A stretch of 64,000 nucleotides of DNA. It comes from Cohnella laeviribosi DSM 21336 (GTDB lineage Bacteria > Bacillota > Bacilli > Paenibacillales > Paenibacillaceae). The DNA is taken from positions 1 through 64,000 of the forward strand of contig NZ_KB899809.1 of assembly GCF_000378425.1 (NCBI RefSeq), in the 5' to 3' direction. A program made the position numbers and the translations under genes. Positions 1 to 8,991 of the stretch are shown here, in pieces (position 1 is the first letter of the stretch; each line of letters opens with the position of its first letter). The notes under the pieces are model-generated. The model was given only the letters and a program-made list of their open reading frames with translations, made no database searches and was not told the DNA's origin.

Positions 1-71
1 GAACTTTGTTATCTCGTCAATAACAATTTCCATTTTGAGGTGCTGAATTCCTTTTAATTATGCTCAAAACA

Positions 72-88
72 CCCTGACTTTTTCAGGG
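72..88 (-). terminator. possible hairpin terminator
   Basis: A six-pair stem (CCCTGA / TCAGGG) with a short T-rich loop lies about 90 bases downstream of the 44-aa ORF that ends at 176. Read on the minus strand it is followed only by a weak T-tract (TGTTTTG), so termination is uncertain. Nothing else was recognised between 1 and 175. Confidence 0.3.
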
Positions 89-175
89 GAAACTAAATAA
101 AAAATGACGGGATCGTAATTGAATTTGCCTCCGCATCGTACCCTCCTGGTCTCATCTTATTGTAATCGCGGCGCT

Positions 176-310
176 TTATTCCCCCCTATCCGTTTGCATG
201 ATTTCGATTCGATCGTTTGATTTTGGCGATTTAACCGATTTTGAAATACCAATCGACAACACGATGACCGCGATAATGACAAAGCCGAAAAATACGGAAG
301 CTTGCAGCAC
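176..310 (-). CDS. small single-span membrane protein, 44 aa
   Basis: The start is GTG at 310, with a GGAGG ribosome site about seven bases upstream. The product has a hydrophobic stretch from about residue 5 to 22 (VFFGFVIIAVIVLSIGI) followed by a polar, charged tail (KSVKSPKSNDRIEI...). That predicts one membrane span with a short tail. No family is recognised. It is the last gene of the minus-strand block and has its own promoter, whose -10 lies inside the dyad at 336-354. A similar dyad precedes the D,D-carboxypeptidase gene, so it may share a regulator, inferred to be the neighbouring BlaI-type repressor. A role in envelope stress is a guess from context only. Confidence 0.5.
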   Translation of the reverse strand: MLQASVFFGFVIIAVIVLSIGISKSVKSPKSNDRIEIMQTDRGE

Positions 311-335
311 AACAAAACCTCCATTTCTTCTATAA

Positions 336-354
336 AAACTACAGATTATAGTTT
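336..354 (-). promoter_or_regulatory. promoter with BlaI-like dyad operator
   Basis: The dyad AAACTA-N7-TAGTTT spans 19 bp. On the minus strand it contains a -10 TATAAT (345-350), and TTGGAT (368-373) lies exactly 17 bases upstream as a -35. A repressor bound here would cover the -10. Closely similar dyads occur at 10269-10287 and 20492-20510. The site reads toward the 44-aa membrane protein. BlaI/MecI-family operators are dyads of comparable size, and a blaI homologue lies 1 kb away; the assignment to it is inference. Confidence 0.55.
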
Positions 355-417
355 AAATGATGATGCAATCCAACGTCAACGAAGACGGTCCCGTTCCGAA
401 GGACACGTCTTCAACTG

Positions 418-1290
418 CTACACACAACCATAGATGAAGGTAGTTGTCATGATAACCAAAACCACTATGGAGGGTAACAATGTTTTTCTTTCAAAGAACG
501 GAACATTGATTATGGTTTGCGGATCGATTAACTGCTTTAGCCGGTAATTGACGGATTCGTTTGCGAAATGAACTGCATAAGCCTGAGGCTTAGCCGGATC
601 AATCTTCAACATCTTAAGCAGCACATGGGCAAGCTGAATCTCGCTCCCCATGCGAAATATTGCATATCGATCCGCAAGCAGTTCCATCCATACTTTATAA
701 TGATGGACCAGACCTTTGATCACCGGAAGAAAAGCAAGACATTCGGCGATAATCGACAATATTAAAATCTGTAAAGGATGGCGGTATTTATAATGGTACA
801 TTTCATGGAAAATAACGGATTCCAATTCTTGTTCGTTAAACATCTCAACGCTTCCGGTGGAAAGGAGAATCTTTGGCCGGAAGAATCCTGCGGTCATCGC
901 AATACATGCCGAGTCAGAAACGACCTCAATCCTAAGGTTTTCTTTCTTGTACTTTTCGCTAAAATATTCGGTCATTACAGGGTTGCTATTTGAGTCAACA
1001 TAGCACTTCCACCTCTTGTACGACCTCACCTGCTGTATAAGTTGCTTACCAAGCACCAACAATGAAAATAGAACAAATCCGTTAAGCAAAAGCTCCCACA
1101 GAAGATGATTTGAAAAAGAATCGACAATAACTGCCATGATCAATCGAAACAAATTGGGCTTCAGCGGAACGTCTTGAATTTGATGAACAACGTTATAACC
1201 CAATTGAACAATGACCGAAAACCCGAGAATGAAAATCCATAATAAAGCGACCTTGGGTTGTCCTGGAACTCTCCATGCTATACGACTCAT
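418..1290 (-). CDS. M56-family (BlaR1/MecR1-like) membrane metallopeptidase
   Basis: This is a 290-aa membrane zinc peptidase of the BlaR1/MecR1 group. It has hydrophobic segments near residues 14-32, 48-80 and 173-195, and a C-terminal one at about 272-288. The zinc motif HEMYH is at 162-166, with E203 in MELLADR as the probable third ligand. The family cleaves BlaI-type repressors on an envelope signal. This protein stops after the last span and lacks the large extracellular penicillin-binding sensor domain of true BlaR1, so its signal need not be a beta-lactam. Its ATG overlaps the stop of the BlaI-type gene, as expected for a blaI-blaR pair. Confidence 0.85.
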   Translation of the reverse strand: MSRIAWRVPGQPKVALLWIFILGFSVIVQLGYNVVHQIQDVPLKPNLFRLIMAVIVDSFSNHLLWELLLNGFVLFSLLVLGKQLIQQVRSYKRWKCYVDSNSNPVMTEYFSEKYKKENLRIEVVSDSACIAMTAGFFRPKILLSTGSVEMFNEQELESVIFHEMYHYKYRHPLQILILSIIAECLAFLPVIKGLVHHYKVWMELLADRYAIFRMGSEIQLAHVLLKMLKIDPAKPQAYAVHFANESVNYRLKQLIDPQTIINVPFFERKTLLPSIVVLVIMTTTFIYGCV

Positions 1291-1712
1291 GATCTTCTCT
1301 TCAATTCATTCAATTTTTGTTCAAGACGTTCAATTAATCCAGGGTCCGCTTTATCCAAATTATCAATCAGATGGCTGACCACGAGAGGGCCAAAGTCTTC
1401 AATCAATCCATCGGTTACGACTTTCGTTTGCTCCAAAATAAATTGTTCCTTATTCTGTGTTGGAGAAAACAAGGTTAACCTCGTTCTGCCTTTGCCCCTT
1501 GATTCTTTAATCAAGTGTCCTTTGTCTGCCAACCGAATCATGACAGTCATGACGGCATTCAAGGATATCGGGTTTTCACTATTCAATATTTCATGAACTT
1601 GCTTGATCGTAAGTTTCCCTTTTTCCCAGAGCACTTCCATAATTTTCGCTTCCAACGAGCCGAAAAAACGATGAAGTCCTTCCTCATTCAAGTGGATCGT
1701 CTTTACTTTCAA
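1287..1712 (-). CDS. BlaI/MecI/CopY-family repressor
   Basis: This 141-aa winged-helix repressor shows the family pattern: an N-terminal HTH (AKIMEVLWEKGKLTIKQVHEIL, then NAVMTVMIRLADKGHL) followed by a helical dimerisation and cleavage tail. Such repressors bind dyads as dimers and are inactivated when the partner M56 protease is activated. The partner gene overlaps it by four bases. Only 36 bases separate it from qoxD and no dyad was seen there, so it is probably transcribed with the qox genes. Candidate targets are the dyads at 336, 10269 and 20492. Confidence 0.88.
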   Translation of the reverse strand: MKVKTIHLNEEGLHRFFGSLEAKIMEVLWEKGKLTIKQVHEILNSENPISLNAVMTVMIRLADKGHLIKESRGKGRTRLTLFSPTQNKEQFILEQTKVVTDGLIEDFGPLVVSHLIDNLDKADPGLIERLEQKLNELKRRS

Positions 1713-1748
1713 TGCTTGTACCTCCTATCTCCGCCTTCATTCATTTTA

Positions 1749-2063
1749 TCATGAATGTCCCGCAGACATAACCCATACCGAACCCGCCGCCACGGTGATG
1801 GCAATGAAAACAGCGAAGAGAATCGTACCGGTCTGAATCCTTCCGTTTGAGGTCTCAGTGATATGCATAAACATGAGAAGCTGCAAGGCTGCTTGCAAGA
1901 ACGCAAAAATATAAATGACGTTCATGATCACTTTTGCAGGCAGTTCGGATTCAAATGCTACCCACACAGCGAGCAGCGTCAACACGATGGAGAACAGATA
2001 ACCCACAAAATGCTTGAAAGGAAAAGTTCGTTTATTTTGGACAGCAGCTTGCGGTTTAGCCAT
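1749..2063 (-). CDS. qoxD: cytochrome aa3 quinol oxidase subunit IV
   Basis: This 104-aa protein has three predicted spans and the subunit IV signature (KHFVGYLFSIVLTLLAVWVAF; FAFLQAALQLLMFMHITE). Subunit IV is a small structural subunit of the heme-copper menaquinol oxidase. Its start overlaps the end of qoxC by eight bases, showing translational coupling. I favour quinol-oxidase QoxD over the caa3 subunit CtaF because of the strong QoxD-like LQLLMFMH segment and the QoxB/C neighbours. Confidence 0.9.
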   Translation of the reverse strand: MAKPQAAVQNKRTFPFKHFVGYLFSIVLTLLAVWVAFESELPAKVIMNVIYIFAFLQAALQLLMFMHITETSNGRIQTGTILFAVFIAITVAAGSVWVMSAGHS

Positions 2064-2679
2064 GACTCATCACCATCCCTGACAAATAAACGCTAGTGAA
2101 AATAAAAATCCAAACGACATCAAGGAAATGCCAGTACAAGCTAGATATAAACACTTTGGCGGATGTTTCGGGAGTTAACCCTCTCTTCGCCAATTGAAGC
2201 ATAATAAGCCCGATCCAGCCAATGCCGAAAGCGACATGAACACCATGCGTTCCGGCCAGCACAAAAAAAGCAGACCAAAACGCGCTCGTTCCGATAGTTG
2301 CCCCTTCATGCACATACTGCATGAATTCATAAATCTCAAAGCCAAGGAACCCTGCTCCAAGCGCTAGCGTTAACCCAAGCCAAACGTAAATGCCCTTTAA
2401 ATTTCCGAGGCGCATTTGATGAATGGCTAATCCGCAAGTGAAGCTGCTGGTCAGCAGCAAAAAAGTCTGAGTCAACACGCCCTTCATTTCAAATAACTCT
2501 TGAGGAGTCGGGCCGCCGGCCGTTCTTCCTGTCAGAACCATATATGTGGCAAACAATGTGGAGAATAACGCGATCTCAGCACCGAGAAAAATCCAGAAAC
2601 CGAGAATGTTCAATTTACCCGTTTCAGACCTGTACTCCAAAGGAAGCCCTTCATGTGTCTGTTGATGCGCATTTCCCAT
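2056..2679 (-). CDS. qoxC: cytochrome aa3 quinol oxidase subunit III
   Basis: This subunit III protein has five predicted membrane spans. The conserved features are FWIFLGAEIALFSTLFATYMVL near the N-terminus and LAGTHGVHVAFGIGWI in the fourth span. The start is placed at ATG 2679 because GGGAGG lies nine bases upstream; the reading frame could be extended upstream to 2709 but lacks such a site. It lies 26 bases after qoxB and overlaps qoxD. Confidence 0.92.
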   Translation of the reverse strand: MGNAHQQTHEGLPLEYRSETGKLNILGFWIFLGAEIALFSTLFATYMVLTGRTAGGPTPQELFEMKGVLTQTFLLLTSSFTCGLAIHQMRLGNLKGIYVWLGLTLALGAGFLGFEIYEFMQYVHEGATIGTSAFWSAFFVLAGTHGVHVAFGIGWIGLIMLQLAKRGLTPETSAKVFISSLYWHFLDVVWIFIFTSVYLSGMVMSHG

Positions 2680-2705
2680 TTTTACAAACCTCCCTTGCTT
2701 TGAAA

Positions 2706-4646
2706 TCATTGTTTTATGCTTGATAGATCCCTCTTGATCTCTTCCACACTGACGTAATACCCTTTGTCACATTCCAAAGAACGAAGAATCATGATAACGA
2801 GAACGCCAACAGCTCCAACGATGCCCATCCAGAACCATTCGAAGACAAGACCAAATCCGCTGATAAAGAAAAAGACGGACATCATAAACGGTTTACCCGA
2901 ATGGCTTGGCATATGGATCGGCAAAATTGCATCATCTATCCTTTCTCTTTGTTTCTCTTTTTTCAATCTCCAAAAAGCATCTAATCCCGTTACTTTCGGA
3001 ATTACAGCAAAATTGTAATGAGGCGGTATCGCACCGTCGGTAGCCCACTCCAAAGTCCGACCATCCCATGGATCCCCCGACACTTCTGGCTTTTGACGAC
3101 GGATGCTGTAATAAATGTTGTAGACCAACAAGATGAAAGCGGCCCCCATCAAAAATGCGCCAATCGTTGCAACAAAGTTCAAGCTGAACCAGCCGCTCTC
3201 CGGATCATAGGTATAAATTCTTCTCGGCATACCGGCAAGCCCAAGGAAGTACATCGGCATGAAGCAAACGTTAAACCCAATCATGAACAACCAGAAGCAC
3301 CATTTGCCGATTTTTTCGTTCAACTTATGCCCGAACATCTTCGGATACCAGTAATGAAACCCGGCAAAGCAGGCGAATACGGTACCCGCAATCAAAACAT
3401 AATGGAAGTGCGCGACCAAAAAGTAAGTATTATGGTACTGATAATCCGCCGCAGCCATGGCCAGCATGACACCGGTCACGCCGCCAATGACAAAGTTTAC
3501 GATAAAACCGAGCGACCAGAGCATCGGGGTGGTAAACTGGATCCTCCCTTTATACATCGTAAACAGCCAGTTGAATATTTTGACTCCGGTCGGTATTCCT
3601 ATCGCCATCGTCGTAATTGAAAACACCGAGTTAACCAATGCGCCGGTACCCATCGTAAAGAAATGATGCACCCACACAAGAAAGCTCAATGCCGCGATTA
3701 TGATCATTGAATATACCATGGCTTTATATCCGAACAGAGTTTTCCGTGAAAATGTACTAATGATTTCCGAGAAAATGCCGAACGCCGGGAGAATAACGAT
3801 GTACACTTCCGGATGGCCCCACAACCAGAACAGGTTCGCCCAAAGCATGTCCAATCCTTCTCCGGACAAAGTGAAGAAATGGCTGCCGAAGAGACGGTCG
3901 AACGTCATTAGCGCAAGAGCAACTGTCAGGATAGGAAAGGCAAACACGATAATGATACTGGTTACCAGCGTAGACCAAGTAAAAATGGGCATCCGGAGCA
4001 AAGTCATTCCCGGTGCACGCATTTTTAAGATGGTAACAATGAAATTAATGCCGGTCAGCAAAGTCCCGATACCGGAAATTTGCAAACCAAGAAGATAATA
4101 GTTTTGTCCCGGTCCAGGACTAAGCTCATTGCTGGCAAGAGGCATGTAACTAGTCCATCCGGCAGATGGAGAGCCGCCGATGACAAAGGAAATATTAAAC
4201 AACATGGCTCCCATGAAGAAGGTCCAGAAGCTGACGGCATTTAAATAGGGATAAGCGACATCTCGTGCCCCAATTTGCAGCGGAACAACAACGTTCATTA
4301 GTCCGATCAGAAACGGCATCGCCATAAAAATAATCATGATCGTTCCATGCGTCGTAAAGATTTCGTTGTAATGCTGAGAGTTTAGAAATCCTGCGTTCGG
4401 AACTGCCAACTGGGTTCGCATTATAAGTGCGTCTACGCCGCCACGGAAAAGCATCAAGATGGCAGAGATCAAATACATTATCCCGATTTTCTTATGATCG
4501 ACAGTGGTAAGCCATTCCCTCCACAGCCAGCCCCACCTTTTGAAGTATGTCAATACGGACACGATCGCCAGCACCGTAACGGCTATCGCCACATCCGCTC
4601 CGTAAATAAGCGGATCGCCGGTGACAAAAAACTCATCCCACTTCAT
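2706..4646 (-). CDS. qoxB: cytochrome aa3 quinol oxidase subunit I
   Basis: This 646-aa catalytic subunit of a proton-pumping heme-copper menaquinol oxidase carries the expected heme and copper ligand regions: [11 protein letters not shown] (low-spin heme His), [14 protein letters not shown] (CuB His and cross-linked Tyr), VHHFFTMG (paired CuB His) and VAHFHYVLI (heme ligands). It is full length. It lies directly downstream of the surviving 3' end of qoxA, so the operon has lost its normal 5' gene and promoter. Confidence 0.95.
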   Translation of the reverse strand: MKWDEFFVTGDPLIYGADVAIAVTVLAIVSVLTYFKRWGWLWREWLTTVDHKKIGIMYLISAILMLFRGGVDALIMRTQLAVPNAGFLNSQHYNEIFTTHGTIMIIFMAMPFLIGLMNVVVPLQIGARDVAYPYLNAVSFWTFFMGAMLFNISFVIGGSPSAGWTSYMPLASNELSPGPGQNYYLLGLQISGIGTLLTGINFIVTILKMRAPGMTLLRMPIFTWSTLVTSIIIVFAFPILTVALALMTFDRLFGSHFFTLSGEGLDMLWANLFWLWGHPEVYIVILPAFGIFSEIISTFSRKTLFGYKAMVYSMIIIAALSFLVWVHHFFTMGTGALVNSVFSITTMAIGIPTGVKIFNWLFTMYKGRIQFTTPMLWSLGFIVNFVIGGVTGVMLAMAAADYQYHNTYFLVAHFHYVLIAGTVFACFAGFHYWYPKMFGHKLNEKIGKWCFWLFMIGFNVCFMPMYFLGLAGMPRRIYTYDPESGWFSLNFVATIGAFLMGAAFILLVYNIYYSIRRQKPEVSGDPWDGRTLEWATDGAIPPHYNFAVIPKVTGLDAFWRLKKEKQRERIDDAILPIHMPSHSGKPFMMSVFFFISGFGLVFEWFWMGIVGAVGVLVIMILRSLECDKGYYVSVEEIKRDLSSIKQ

Positions 4647-4660
4647 ATGTCTTCCCCTCC

Positions 4661-4975
4661 TTAATGTGAACCCGTATGATTTTTCATGCTTTTGTCCATG
4701 CTGTTTTCATCCGGCAATTTGCCATTGGAATCGACTGTTCCTTTTGGTAGCTGCCCCAACCGTTCCCTTACGCGAATTGCATATTCGGGATCATTGACAT
4801 GATTTACCCATTCCAAGTGAGTCGATGAAAAGGTCATCTCGGCGGCATGTCCTTGCAGCATCAACTGGTCATATTGTTCTTTGGTTAGTTTGGGCGATGT
4901 TTTTTGAGTTTCCTGAACCCATTTGTTGAAATCCTCTTTTGAAACCGACTGGACTTTAAGCCCTTGCATTAAGTT
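4661..4975 (-). pseudogene. qoxA: qoxA 3' fragment (quinol oxidase subunit II, truncated)
   Basis: About 105 residues match the C-terminal soluble part of QoxA (VQSVSKEDFNKWVQ, LTKEQYDQLMLQG, MTFSSTHLEWV, DPEYAIRVRERL). The lipoprotein signal, both membrane helices and the N-terminal half of the cupredoxin domain are missing. Homology ends abruptly around 4973-4976, where a czcD-like coding sequence starts on the opposite strand. The open frame continues to 5008 only through antisense czcD sequence. Subunit II is normally essential, so this copy of the complex is probably non-functional unless qoxA exists elsewhere. Confidence 0.85.
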
Positions 4976-5691
4976 TGGTCGCCATGTGGATCGCCGCCAA
5001 ACCGGCATCTCCGAACAAAACTTATGGTTTCTATCGGTTTGAAATATTGTCAGCCCTCTTCAATGGGATCACCTTGTTTGTCATTTCGGGATTCATTATC
5101 TGGGAAGCATATCAACGATTTTCCGAACCGCCGACCGTCGCCAGCGGCTCCATGATGTTGATTGCCTCGATTGGTCTTCTGGCAAACTTCATTAGTGCAT
5201 GGGTATTGCTGAAGAAAAGCGATACCAAAGGAAATATCAACGTTCGCAGTGCATATTTACACATTATCGGCGATGCGCTTGGTTCTGTCGGCGCTATTAT
5301 TGCCGGATTGCTGATGCTACTCTTCTCATGGTACATAGCAGACCCGATTATTAGTGTTATCGTTGCTCTTCTGATTCTGAAAAGCGCTTGGCGTGTCATT
5401 AAGGACGCCATTCACATCCTGATGGAAGGATCCCCCATGGCCGTAGATTCATCGGAGGTTAAAAAAGCGATGCAACAAATCGATGGTGTACTTGACGTTC
5501 ATGATATGCATATTTGGTCCATTACATCCGGCCTGGACTCACTCAGCTGCCACTTGTTGATCGAGGAATCAAAAGATCACGAAGCAATATTGCGGCAAGC
5601 CGTTCACCTGATTGAGGAGCGTTTCAAAATTCTTCACTGTACCATCCAAGTGGAGAAGTCCGATTTGCATCACGGGAAACTGAAGGTATAG
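4975..5691 (+). pseudogene. 5'-truncated cation diffusion facilitator (CzcD-like)
   Basis: The 238 residues begin inside the family at the end of the second span (LVAMWIAAKPASPNKTYGFYRFEIL). They contain the NVRSAYLHIIGDALGS motif of the fifth span (HxxxD zinc site) and the cytoplasmic ferredoxin-like domain (DVHDMHIWSITSG). About 70 residues are absent, including the first metal-binding spans. The truncation point coincides with the qoxA breakpoint. The first codon is TTG with no ribosome site, so it is probably not expressed as a functional Zn/Cd/Co exporter. Confidence 0.82.
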
Positions 5692-5730
5692 TCTTCCAAT
5701 CCATCCAACGATAAAATCAATGCAAATGCC

Positions 5731-5775
5731 AAATGCCCTTGGCGACCCTATCAGAGATGCCAAGGGCATTTTTTT
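5731..5775. terminator. strong hairpin terminator
   Basis: A perfect 13-pair stem (AAATGCCCTTGGC / GCCAAGGGCATTT) is followed by a T-run on the plus strand, and A residues flank it for the reverse direction. It separates the convergent czcD fragment and ctaG remnant and may work both ways. Confidence 0.85.
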
Positions 5776-5793
5776 CGGTATCTTTGATTCGAT

Positions 5794-6733
5794 TCAGACA
5801 GCCCCCGCGGTATCGTTGAAACCGGGGTCATCTTCCCGGGCGCGCTCGTGCCGGTACCAGCGCATGAAAACAATGAAAAGTGCGCTAATGTTGATGAACT
5901 CCTGAAGCAGCTTCATCGCGATTGCGCCAAGTTGCTGATCCGCCTGTGCACTCATTAAGTTGAAGAACGCCGGCCCCCCTTGAAATTCTGCCAAAATAGC
6001 TGCGGTATCTCCGGAAACGCAAAATTGCATGGCCTGTGCCCATACGATGGGATTGATGTAAATCGCGAAAAGCGGTTCATTTGCAAAAATGATCAATACG
6101 CACGCCGGTGTCAGCAGCAAACCGTTCGCAAAAATGTACCCCAACCGACGAAGCGGTGTCAGAAAGTCCCATTCCTGCACGGGACATTGAATGTGCCACC
6201 AATTTAACATTGCAGAAACGAGGAGCACGAATGAAAAGACAGAATTCATTTTGTAATTGATCATGAACCAGTCATGAATGCTTGGCATGTGATAAAACGA
6301 GAAAAGCAGATTAAAAAGAAACAGTCCGATCAGAGGGTTCATCAACACGCGGAAAGGGCGCCAGAACGTCCTGCTAAACGCCCATCTCCACAGCCAATCG
6401 GGAATGCCGTAAATCAACATCGTCGGAACAATAAAATAAGATATTGCCATATTGACCATATGGAACGTAAACATGAGGTGACCAAGGAGACTGAGCGGCC
6501 CCCCCCATTGTCAAATATAATAGAACAACCGCGAGAAGAAATGAGATCTGTCTCTTCATCGATACCGGCGTGTTTCCCCTGAATCGCGATCTCCACGGAC
6601 CAACTACAAATGTATATAAAATGCCAATAGCCATCATCAGAACCAAAAACACTGGACTCCATAATTCGGTGAAGGAGAAATATTCCAATCCCAGCAATTT
6701 AGCAAGCCTCCTCCATAATCGAAAGAGGAGCAT
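5794..6733 (-). pseudogene. ctaG: ctaG-like cytochrome oxidase assembly factor, frameshifted
   Basis: Two frames together encode a caa3_CtaG-family membrane protein. The N-terminal part (6733 to about 6500) ends at YLTMGG. The C-terminal part resumes as PLSLLGHLMFTFHMVNMAISYF in another frame and runs to 5794. The break falls in a run of eight G (minus strand, 6499-6506). Seven G restores one continuous frame of about 310 residues, the usual family length. CtaG acts in copper-dependent oxidase maturation. The shift may be a true mutation, a phase-variable tract or a sequencing error. Confidence 0.8.
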
Positions 6734-6781
6734 AGCCCCTCCCTTCTTTGTTCCCTACTTTTCGCTTGACGTTGATATACT

Positions 6782-7237
6782 CTACGTAACTTCCTTTTTC
6801 ACCTTTCTCCATGAGCCTGCGAACAGGATGATACATCCGATGAAAATAAAGGAGTCCGCCATATTGAATATGGGATAGTCAATAAAATTGACTTCGATCA
6901 TATCCACCACTTCTCCTCTTGCGAGGCGATCAGTAAAATTTCCGAATGCTCCTCCTAAGACGAGCGATAAGCCGTACGCAGCCGTTTTGTTGCTCCGATG
7001 CACTTTTTGAAGGTAATAAATTAGGAACACAATCGCAACAACAGTGAATAAAACAAGAAACCATGTTTGGTTTTGTAGAATGCCAAAGGCAGCACCTCGA
7101 TTACGATGGGAAGTCAAAGAAATAATTCCATCTATCATTGAAATCGACTCGCCAACCCTCATGTTGCGAACGACGGCCCATTTAATCAATTGATCAATGA
7201 TATAAACAAACAATGACAGGAGATAAAAATACAGCAA
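6782..7237 (-). CDS. lspA: lipoprotein signal peptidase (signal peptidase II)
   Basis: This 151-aa inner-membrane aspartyl protease has four predicted spans. Conserved motifs are DQLIKW (15-20), NRGAAFG (46-52), GNFTDR with catalytic D103, and FNMADSFI with catalytic D128. It removes signal peptides from diacylglyceryl prolipoproteins. Its location outside a housekeeping ileS-lspA-rluD context, within a metal-resistance region, suggests an accessory second copy. Its start overlaps the end of the upstream small membrane protein gene. Confidence 0.93.
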   Translation of the reverse strand: MLYFYLLSLFVYIIDQLIKWAVVRNMRVGESISMIDGIISLTSHRNRGAAFGILQNQTWFLVLFTVVAIVFLIYYLQKVHRSNKTAAYGLSLVLGGAFGNFTDRLARGEVVDMIEVNFIDYPIFNMADSFIFIGCIILFAGSWRKVKKEVT

Positions 7238-7506
7238 AGTTCCTCCTCCTTCTTCCCATTCTCGCTGAATACTTGGTGCATCATGTACTTCTTTTCCATC
7301 CTCTCCCAGCGTTGACTTGCCAATATCGATCCGATGGTGGGAAAGATAAATAATCTCCCTATAAAATAGGGAATTGAAATTGTACCGTTAAATAAAAAAT
7401 CTGCCAATGAGAATAAAACGGTAAGAGACATGCCGATATAGATGACCCCATACCGAAGAACATATTTTTGCTTGCCTATTTTACGCTGTTGTTCCCATTT
7501 TTGCAC
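7186..7506 (-). CDS. unrecognised small membrane protein
   Basis: About 106 residues: a basic N-terminus (VQKWEQQRKIGKQK), two hydrophobic segments (YGVIYIGMSLTVLFSLADFLF and PYFIGRLFIFPTIGSILAS), then a charged stretch and a Cys-rich tail (LCCIFISCHCLF) that overlaps the lspA start. I do not recognise a family. A GTG at 7506 is the likely start, but the ribosome site is not convincing. IS insertion at 7533/7534 lies just upstream and probably removed the native promoter. The tail overlapping lspA may be out-of-gene readthrough if the true stop has been lost. Confidence 0.45.
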   Translation of the reverse strand: MQKWEQQRKIGKQKYVLRYGVIYIGMSLTVLFSLADFLFNGTISIPYFIGRLFIFPTIGSILASQRWERMEKKYMMHQVFSENGKKEEELCCIFISCHCLFISLIN

Positions 7507-7525
7507 AAATCTTTCACGTCTTTCA

Positions 7526-7533
7526 CCCCAACG
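7526..7533. repeat. target-site duplication, left copy
   Basis: CCCCAACG immediately precedes the left inverted repeat of the IS; the same eight bases follow the right inverted repeat at 8949-8956. Eight to nine bases is the usual duplication for IS256-family elements. Confidence 0.85.
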
Positions 7534-8948
7534 GATGATGTACAATAGTTTGTGTAACCAGAATTTGTGACCTGCAGGCGCAAAAAAAGTAGGGTATCTT
7601 GGAGTGTGCGTAAACCACAAGAAAGGAACCCTACTCATGACTACTATACACCAAGATATGCTCGCAGATCTATTTGAAAAACTTGTCACGCAGTTTATTA
7701 AAGAGAACCTGGAGTCCATCATGAAAGCTGAAATCAAAAGCTTCATGGAGAATGAACAAGAAAAGCCTAATAGTCGGAACGGATACTACCAGCGCTCTCT
7801 TCAGACCAAGTTCGGCACGATCGAGGATCTCCGTGTACCACGGGATCGGAACAGCGAGTTTCAAACGCATGTATTCGAACCTTACCAACGCCGAGATGGC
7901 TGGCTGGAAGAGGCGGTGATCCAAATGTACAAAGCCGGCATGGGCACGCGAGACGTCGCTCGCTTCATCGAGAGCATGTTTGGCAGCCACTATTCACCCA
8001 CGACCGTCAGCAACATTACCGTGACCGTGCTGGAGGATATCCAGCAATGGCAATCCAGGCCGCTGCAGAAGCGCTATGCTGTCCTCTACTTAGATGGCCT
8101 GTATGTGAAGCTGCGACGCAGCCGTGTCAGCGGTGAGGTCGTCTATTTTGCCATGGGCATTGATGAGGATGGCCACCGACAGATTCTCGGATTTTACGTG
8201 GGCGGTCAGGAGAGCGCCAACGGCTGGCGAGATGTCCTCAAAGACCTGTACAAGCGCGGTGCCCAAGAAGTCCTTCTCGGCGTGTTTGACGGCCTGCCCG
8301 GACTCGATGATGCGTTTCGAGAGGTGTACCCGAAAGCCGACGTCCAACACTGCATTGTACACAAGGTGCGCTCGACGTTCCCCAAGATTCGCGTGCAGGA
8401 TAAGACGGAGTTTCTGGATGATCTGAAAACGGTCTACCATGCACTCGATCATGAACTTGCCCTAGCTGCCTTCGACACGTTCAAGGACAAGTGGGGCAAG
8501 AAGTATCCGAAAGAAATTCAATCCTGGGAGGAGCAATTGGATACGCTGCTGACGTTTTACAAGTACCCGCCGCAAATTAAAAATGCCATCTATACATCAA
8601 ATCCAATCGAGCGAATGAACAAAGAATTTCGTAAGCGACTGAAGCCGATGAACAGCTTAACCAATATCGACGCGGTGGAGAAGATCATTTACCTCGACAT
8701 CATGGACTACAACGAGCGTTATGCTAACCGCGTCACTACTGGTTTCGGTCAGCCGGGTGTCAAGGAAAAGCTGGTACAGATGTTCGAGGAGCGTTATCCC
8801 ACGACTGCAACATCGGTGGAATAAAAAACCAGCGCCCCGCCTACGCTTGGGCTATGTTCGCCAAGGTGTCAGAACATTCAAACACTATGCGTTCACGCAA
8901 CCACTCCTGGATATATCTACTACGTTACACAAACTTCTTGACACTACC
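7534..8948 (+). mobile_element. IS256-family insertion sequence, complete
   Basis: The 1415-bp element has 25-bp imperfect inverted repeats (7534-7558 and 8924-8948; 18 of 25 positions match, with a perfect inner 12 bp, AGTTTGTGTAAC). Perfect 8-bp direct repeats flank it. It contains a single intact transposase gene. Intact ends, duplication and open frame suggest recent insertion. It sits between the D,D-carboxypeptidase gene and the small membrane protein/lspA pair and reads opposite to both. Confidence 0.92.
7637..8824 (+). CDS. IS256-family transposase
   Basis: This 395-aa Mutator-type (DDE) transposase has the family hallmarks NGYYQRSLQTKFGTIEDLRVPRDR, YLDGLYVKLR (first catalytic Asp), GVFDGLPGL (second Asp), DVQHCIVHKVR and YTSNPIERMNKEFRKR (containing the catalytic Glu). 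The start is ATG 7637, preceded by AAAGGAA. The frame has no interruption, so the element is potentially active. Confidence 0.95.
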   Translation: MTTIHQDMLADLFEKLVTQFIKENLESIMKAEIKSFMENEQEKPNSRNGYYQRSLQTKFGTIEDLRVPRDRNSEFQTHVFEPYQRRDGWLEEAVIQMYKAGMGTRDVARFIESMFGSHYSPTTVSNITVTVLEDIQQWQSRPLQKRYAVLYLDGLYVKLRRSRVSGEVVYFAMGIDEDGHRQILGFYVGGQESANGWRDVLKDLYKRGAQEVLLGVFDGLPGLDDAFREVYPKADVQHCIVHKVRSTFPKIRVQDKTEFLDDLKTVYHALDHELALAAFDTFKDKWGKKYPKEIQSWEEQLDTLLTFYKYPPQIKNAIYTSNPIERMNKEFRKRLKPMNSLTNIDAVEKIIYLDIMDYNERYANRVTTGFGQPGVKEKLVQMFEERYPTTATSVE

Positions 8949-8956
8949 CCCCAACG
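8949..8956. repeat. target-site duplication, right copy
   Basis: CCCCAACG directly abuts the right inverted repeat and matches the left copy at 7526-7533 exactly. Confidence 0.85.
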
Positions 8957-8991
8957 TTTTCTACAGGAAATAAGAATTACAGATTAAATTA

